Positions 7,743-11,213 of a stretch of 11,213 nt of DNA are shown here, one piece after another. The position numbers and the translations under genes were made by a program. Source of the stretch: an uncultured Alcaligenaceae bacterium. GTDB lineage: Bacteria > Pseudomonadota > Gammaproteobacteria > Burkholderiales > Burkholderiaceae_B. The notes beneath the pieces were generated by a model. The model was not told the DNA's origin, made no database searches, and saw nothing but the letters and a program-made list of their open reading frames with translations. Location: NCBI GenBank assembly GCA_937897265.1, contig CALCPT010000312.1, forward strand, positions 1 to 11,213, in the 5' to 3' direction. The first letter of the stretch is position 1; the number at the start of each line of letters is the position of its first letter.

Positions 7743-9179
7743 TTAGTGCCTGCGATCTAGCAGACGCTTAACTTTCGAACTCTGTGAGGTCATGGTGTAT
7801 TTATCCAGATCGCCTTTTTTTACCGGCGTGATTTGAACCTTTAGGCTGAGCACCTCTTTCATGCGTCGTTCAAGATCTTCGCGTAAGCCCGCTAAGTCGG
7901 CCGTCGGGTCGATGACTTCAACCCAAACATCCATATGGTCGGTCAACGCCTCGCCAACCCGATCAACAAAGCAAAAATATTCACCATTCAGGCGTTTATC
8001 TTCGAGCACAGCCGCGCCCACGGCCTCAGGGAACACATTGACTCCGCGTAACTTCACCATATTGTCGTTGCGACCAAAAATACGCTTTAGTCGCCGCGAG
8101 GTATTGCCACAGGGACAGGTGGTCGTGTGAAAGGCTGAAATATCATTGACGTTGAAACGAATCTGCGGGGCACCGTATTTGTAGAGAGTGGTAATGTAGG
8201 TTGTACCCTTTTCGCCGTCTGGCAAAATTTTTCCAGTATCTGGGTCTGCCATCTCTAAGATGAAAGCGTCTTCCATCACATGCATGCCGGTTTGATGTTC
8301 ACATTCGGCGGCAAGCATGCCGCTTTCGTGCGTACCATACATATCAAAGGCCTTCGCACCCCAAAGGTCTTCGAGCAGTTCGCGATTTTCCATCCCCAAG
8401 TGGGTTCCTAGTAAACGGATCCCTAAAGATTTTGGATCGATGCCCAGCTCGTCGCGCGCAACGATTGCCATGTGTCTCAGGTAGGCCGGAAACCCCAAAA
8501 TGACTTTGATGCCCCATGCTTTGATGATCTCAATCTGACGGCGGGTTGGAGTGTTTGCGCCACTACCTGTCATCACCGGAACCGCACCGGTGTAACGCCA
8601 TAGTGCTTCGCGTGGCGCCATGCCGCCATTGCCCAATCCAAGTGATAAAGTCACCAACACCATATCGCCAGGTTTGATACCGTGCATCGCCATGCGACGC
8701 CCGCCCAAAATCGCCATGGTCTCGCGGTCTTGAGGGGAGTACAGCATCGGACGCGGTAGCCCGGTTGTGCCGCCACTGGTTTGCAACACCAAAGGCATAT
8801 GTTTGCCGCTTTCAGGTGAGATGCCCATGAAATCGCCAAAGGGCGGATTGCGCTCAATACTTTTGCGAATATCGTTGACGTCGTAGACCGGAATCTTGGT
8901 CAAATCATCAAGCGAACGGATATCGGTGGGGACTAAGCCGTGGGCAGTCCAGTGCCGTTTAAAGAACTCGATTTCCCAACCGCGTGCGACGGTTTTTAAA
9001 AATCGCTCCTCTTGTAGTGCACGCATTTCGTCGCGAGATAGTTTTGCTGTGGTGTGAAAGTAAGTTGGCGGTGGTGGATAGTCGCGCCACAGTTGTTCAA
9101 AATCCAGCGAGCGAAAATACCAAGGCACGAAGTCTGGTGAGTCAGGTGGATTTGTGTTGTCTTGGTGGTTTGAGTTCAT
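7743..9179 (-). CDS. Phenylacetate-CoA ligase-like (PaaK-type) AMP-forming acyl-CoA ligase
   Basis: Adenylate-forming enzyme expected to activate a carboxylic acid, probably aromatic, to its CoA thioester with ATP. Visible motifs: phosphate-binding loop QTSGGTTGLPRP (133-144); A5-type YGTHESGM (281-288); RFNVNDIS (341-348) in the position of the usual ribose-binding Asp, D346; CPCG (355-358), as in PaaK proteins; the GRNDNMVKLRGVNVFP hinge (369-384); and a C-terminal SSKVKRLLD with K469 as candidate catalytic Lys. At 478 aa it exceeds canonical PaaK (around 430-440) because of about 45 extra N-terminal residues with a PPPP stretch (35-38). It is third in the amidohydrolase-SDR-ligase operon, 52 bases after the SDR stop. 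Those bases end in an A-run with no Shine-Dalgarno sequence, so the start (ATG at 9179) is likely but not certain. Substrate unknown. Confidence 0.9.
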   Translation of the reverse strand: MNSNHQDNTNPPDSPDFVPWYFRSLDFEQLWRDYPPPPTYFHTTAKLSRDEMRALQEERFLKTVARGWEIEFFKRHWTAHGLVPTDIRSLDDLTKIPVYDVNDIRKSIERNPPFGDFMGISPESGKHMPLVLQTSGGTTGLPRPMLYSPQDRETMAILGGRRMAMHGIKPGDMVLVTLSLGLGNGGMAPREALWRYTGAVPVMTGSGANTPTRRQIEIIKAWGIKVILGFPAYLRHMAIVARDELGIDPKSLGIRLLGTHLGMENRELLEDLWGAKAFDMYGTHESGMLAAECEHQTGMHVMEDAFILEMADPDTGKILPDGEKGTTYITTLYKYGAPQIRFNVNDISAFHTTTCPCGNTSRRLKRIFGRNDNMVKLRGVNVFPEAVGAAVLEDKRLNGEYFCFVDRVGEALTDHMDVWVEVIDPTADLAGLREDLERRMKEVLSLKVQITPVKKGDLDKYTMTSQSSKVKRLLDRRH

Positions 9180-9231
9180 TTTTTTTAGTTCTGTATAAAA
9201 AGGTTTTCAATTCAGTGGCAAATGCAAATGC

Positions 9232-10017
9232 TTAGAGCAAGCTGCCGAGCCTGCCACCATCAACGTGTTGCACGGTGCCGGTCATATAAGCCCCCCAAGG
9301 CGAGCATAAAAATGCAACCAAGCCAGCAATTTCGTTGGGCTCGCCCACTCTTCCCATGGGGATCAGTTTAGTAATTTGAGCCATCTGTTCTTGCTCAAGT
9401 TGACCTGGGGTGCCGCTGCCAAAAACGGTGGCTAATCGCCCCGTTGCGATTCGCCCGGGGCAGATGGTGTTGATGGTGATGCCTTGATTCGCGAGCTCGA
9501 GTGACAGCGTTTTTGCGTAACCTAATACTCCGGCCCAGGTGGCTACCGAGAGCCCGAAGCGTGCAATGGGTTGAATCGCCGACAGCGCCGTGATGTTAAC
9601 GATACGACCCCAGCCTTGTTGTTTCATTGACGGCAGAGCCCCACGGCATAGTCGGACGACGCTCATGAGGTTTTGCTCAATGGCTTTCTGCCAGGCAACA
9701 TCATCAAAACTTTCAAGTTCGCCTAACGGCGGCGCTCCATCATTGTTAACCAAAATATCGATCTGTTTAAATTCGCTCAAGGTCTGCGAAATGATCCTTT
9801 CGCAGTCAGCACTCTTGCGGATATCAGCGGCGATGGCGAATGTTGTTGCGCCCGTTTCAGCCGATATCTTTGCACAGGCTTCGCTGAGTGGTTCTTCTTT
9901 GCGGGCGACCATCGCGACAGTTGCTCCCTCTGAAGCCAATAGATGCGCGATCGCGTAGCCAATTCCTTGACTTGCACCGCCGACTAAGGCGATTTTTCCG
10001 CTCAGTGATAAATCCAT
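9232..10017 (-). CDS. Short-chain dehydrogenase/reductase-like protein with non-canonical active site
   Basis: A 261-aa Rossmann-fold protein of classical SDR length. It has a nucleotide-binding loop GGASQGIG (13-20; Gly replaces Thr in TGxxxGxG), DI at 65-66, NNDG (91-94; usually NNAG), N116 in the position of the tetrad Asn, and the C-terminal CPGRIATGRL and TGTVQHVDGG segments. Aligned by eye to FabG, the catalytic Ser is A144 (codon 9588-9586), the Tyr is S157 (9549-9547) and the Lys is W161 (9537-9535). From memory, it resembles the 'BKR-like SDR-like' subgroup that lacks a perfect tetrad. Ordinary Tyr/Lys-dependent ketoreduction is therefore doubtful; it may use other chemistry or bind a ligand. 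Its ATG overlaps the amidohydrolase stop by one base (TAATG), implying translational coupling and joint function. Confidence 0.88.
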   Translation of the reverse strand: MDLSLSGKIALVGGASQGIGYAIAHLLASEGATVAMVARKEEPLSEACAKISAETGATTFAIAADIRKSADCERIISQTLSEFKQIDILVNNDGAPPLGELESFDDVAWQKAIEQNLMSVVRLCRGALPSMKQQGWGRIVNITALSAIQPIARFGLSVATWAGVLGYAKTLSLELANQGITINTICPGRIATGRLATVFGSGTPGQLEQEQMAQITKLIPMGRVGEPNEIAGLVAFLCSPWGAYMTGTVQHVDGGRLGSLL

Positions 10018-10880
10018 TATTTGACCTCTGTGATGCCAAACAAACGCTCGGCATTGCGATGAAACACGCGTTCAAGGATGTCGTCGGTATAGCCCAAGTC
10101 TTTCCAGTCTTGCACCAGACGTTCATACCGAAACAAAGGGTAGTCAGCACCAAACATCACTCGATCTTTTAAGCGTGACCGAATTTCCTTTTTAAAGGGA
10201 TCGGTGAAGTATTTGGGCGACCAGCCGTGCACTTCACTCCAGACGTTAGGCTTATGGATCATGATCGAAATCATGTCATCCTGCCATGGCCAGGCGGGTC
10301 GCCCGCTGATAATTTGCAAATCCGGAAAATCAATCGCCAGTTCGTCGATATAGCGCGGGTGGCAGAGGTCGAGCTTGATGCCAGCCCCACCGCGTAAACC
10401 CGCGCCCGCCCCAGTGTGGCCCACCAAGACGAGTGCAGGACGGTTGTGCGCTTGCAGGACTTCGTAAATGGGGTGATAAATTGGATCACTGGCGGCAAAG
10501 CCGGTACCCGAGCCAGATACGCAAAAGCCCACAAAGCCTTTGCTTAGTTTGATGCAGCGTTCAAGCTCATCGGCAGCGGTCTGGCCTAAGCGCGGATCCA
10601 TCTGCAGCCAATTACCAAAAATGCAATCTGAAAACTTTGCCTGAGTCTCGATGGCATAGTCGTGTAGAGGTTTGACTTCTTCAATTGAGAGATTTTTGGT
10701 GAAACCAAAATCCAAGATAGTCTTGACTTGATTAGCGCGCAGATAGGCCGCCATTTGTTCTTCGGTGTCGTACTTTGGAGTTGAGTTCCAGGTGCTTTTT
10801 TGTTGTGTCAGTGCGTCGGCCGAACGCAGGACGTAGCCACGCTCTGTGCCCCAGTGTGAATGTAAGTCAACGATCCGCAT
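10017..10880 (-). CDS. Amidohydrolase-2 family metal-dependent hydrolase or decarboxylase
   Basis: A 287-aa TIM-barrel protein of the amidohydrolase-2 family, which includes ACMSD, resorcylate decarboxylase and lactone hydrolases of aromatic catabolism. Metal-site residues are visible: H7-x-H9 in DLHSHWG at the end of strand 1, H155 in LVGHTGAG, and D246 in FGADYP. A Gly-rich loop (GAGAGLRGGAGIKLD, 157-171) follows H155. Where relatives have a G-H-x-G-x-P-W type motif, this one reads SGRPAWPW (192-199), placing R194 at the usual His. I recall similar SGRPAWPW sequences in related proteins, so this may be a subfamily trait. The start has a strong AGGAGA (10885-10890) four bases upstream and a near-consensus promoter. 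It is the first gene of the operon and is coupled to the SDR-like gene. Cytoplasmic; hydrolysis or decarboxylation cannot be told apart from sequence. Confidence 0.9.
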   Translation of the reverse strand: MRIVDLHSHWGTERGYVLRSADALTQQKSTWNSTPKYDTEEQMAAYLRANQVKTILDFGFTKNLSIEEVKPLHDYAIETQAKFSDCIFGNWLQMDPRLGQTAADELERCIKLSKGFVGFCVSGSGTGFAASDPIYHPIYEVLQAHNRPALVLVGHTGAGAGLRGGAGIKLDLCHPRYIDELAIDFPDLQIISGRPAWPWQDDMISIMIHKPNVWSEVHGWSPKYFTDPFKKEIRSRLKDRVMFGADYPLFRYERLVQDWKDLGYTDDILERVFHRNAERLFGITEVK

Positions 10881-10901
10881 AGTGTCTCCTAATTGCCTAC
10901 G

Positions 10902-10930
10902 ATAGTAGAAACTTGCTCGGGTGCTGTCAA
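10902..10930 (-). promoter_or_regulatory. Near-consensus sigma-70 promoter of the amidohydrolase-SDR-ligase operon
   Basis: On the minus strand a perfect -35 TTGACA (10930-10925), a 17-bp spacer and a -10 TACTAT (10907-10902) are followed by a predicted start near 10895. This gives a very short leader of about 15 nt that holds the AGGAGA ribosome site before the ATG at 10880. Element quality and spacing make this the most convincing promoter in the window. High intrinsic strength suggests control by a repressor; palindromes lie just upstream. Confidence 0.75.
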
Positions 10931-10953
10931 CGCAGGTGTCGGGCGAGGTGAAG

Positions 10954-10972
10954 GTCTTAAGACAGAAGACAG
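10954..10972. promoter_or_regulatory. Palindrome plus tandem heptamer upstream of the operon promoter, possible operator
   Basis: GTCTTAAGAC (10954-10963) is a perfect 10-bp palindrome 23 bases upstream of the -35 hexamer. It runs into a perfect tandem heptamer, AAGACAG twice (10959-10972). Clustered half-sites upstream of a strong promoter in a divergent spacer are consistent with regulator binding; none is encoded in the window. Confidence 0.35.
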
Positions 10973-10997
10973 AAAGCGACGAACCTTGCTAAGCTTG

Positions 10998-11010
10998 TGC
11001 TCTCAGAGCA
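10998..11010. promoter_or_regulatory. Palindrome TGCTCTCAGAGCA in the divergent spacer
   Basis: Perfect 6-bp arms (TGCTCT/AGAGCA) around one central C, midway between the operon promoter and the divergent gene. Too short a loop for an RNA hairpin, so a protein-binding site is the likelier reading. No clear plus-strand promoter for the divergent gene was recognised around it. Confidence 0.3.
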
Positions 11011-11088
11011 GATCAGAGAAAAGTTAAGGGCTCCCAAGTTCGTTTATGGTCCTCGGGTCAATGGCTTTCGCCTAATTCAATCATTGTT

Positions 11089-11213
11089 ATGCAGGATGTC
11101 CACTTGAAAAATCAAAAATTACTGACGTTTGTGCAAGACTTGAGTGGTTTGCTCGAGCGCGAGCGAGCTGAGCCAGAGCTATTGAAACAAGGGAGCGTCC
11201 TGCTGGCAGGGTT
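11089..11213 (+). CDS. N-terminus of a divergent gene, possibly a cysteine/3-mercaptopropionate dioxygenase-type cupin (partial)
   Basis: The frame from ATG 11089 is open to the window edge (41 codons) with protein-like composition: MQDVHLKNQKLLTFVQDLSG, then LLERERAEPELLKQGSVLLAG. The pattern L-x-x-F-V-x-D-(L/F)-x-x-L-(L/V) followed by an E-x-x-L-L-x-x-G-x-x-L-L-A segment resembles the N-terminal helices of bacterial thiol dioxygenases, from memory only. The iron-binding His residues of the cupin would lie beyond the window, so the function is tentative. No Shine-Dalgarno sequence precedes the ATG; an alternative TTG start at 11104 has GCAGGA (11091-11096) seven bases upstream. Divergent from the amidohydrolase operon, with which it shares a 208-base control region. 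Confidence 0.5.
   Translation, partial: MQDVHLKNQKLLTFVQDLSGLLERERAEPELLKQGSVLLAG

Noticed and set aside
9590..9958. 122-codon plus-strand open frame
   Set aside because: Entirely antisense to the SDR-like gene; Ser/Arg/Ala-rich composition typical of a reverse-strand shadow.

Overview
The window reads as part of a Gram-negative, probably beta-proteobacterial (Burkholderiales-like) chromosome of moderate GC content. The evidence is a complete three-part RND efflux system with an outer-membrane lipoprotein, plus a catabolic-looking gene set of a kind common in that order. The organism assignment is inference from protein style only; there is no rRNA, tRNA or other taxonomic marker. Apart from two truncated genes at the edges, all genes are on the minus strand. 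I see no CRISPR array, insertion sequence, integrase, attachment site or RNA gene.

Left edge (1-168): the last codons of a plus-strand membrane protein, probably an MFS transporter, converge on the efflux operon across about 67 bases that carry a short tandem repeat.

Efflux operon (6034 to 169, minus): inner-membrane RND permease (1065 aa), then periplasmic adaptor (392 aa), then NodT/OprM-type outer-membrane factor (498 aa). Both junctions are 4-nt ATGA overlaps, so the genes are very likely translationally coupled and make one tripartite pump. The permease keeps the TM4 Asp-Asp pair but has Ala where AcrB has its essential TM10 Lys. The 268 bases upstream hold two dyads that could be operators.

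Middle (7637 to 6303, minus): a secreted SGNH/GDSL hydrolase with a signal peptide, all catalytic blocks and a large N-terminal beta-rich region. It may have its own promoter.

Catabolic-type operon (10880 to 7743, minus): an amidohydrolase-2 family TIM-barrel protein, a short-chain dehydrogenase-like protein and a PaaK-like AMP-forming acyl-CoA ligase. It is driven by a near-consensus sigma-70 promoter (TTGACA-17-TACTAT) and preceded by palindromic elements. The SDR-like protein has lost the catalytic Ser, Tyr and Lys positions, and the amidohydrolase has Arg at a position usually held by His. The set looks like a module for processing an organic, perhaps aromatic, acid through a CoA thioester, but the substrate cannot be read from the sequence.

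Right edge (11089 onward, plus): the first 41 codons of a divergent gene whose N-terminus resembles cysteine/3-mercaptopropionate dioxygenase-type cupins. The 208-base divergent spacer contains the operon promoter and two palindromes.

The most unusual items are the degenerate SDR inside an otherwise coherent operon, the permease lacking the TM10 Lys, and the uncharacterised amidohydrolase-SDR-ligase combination.
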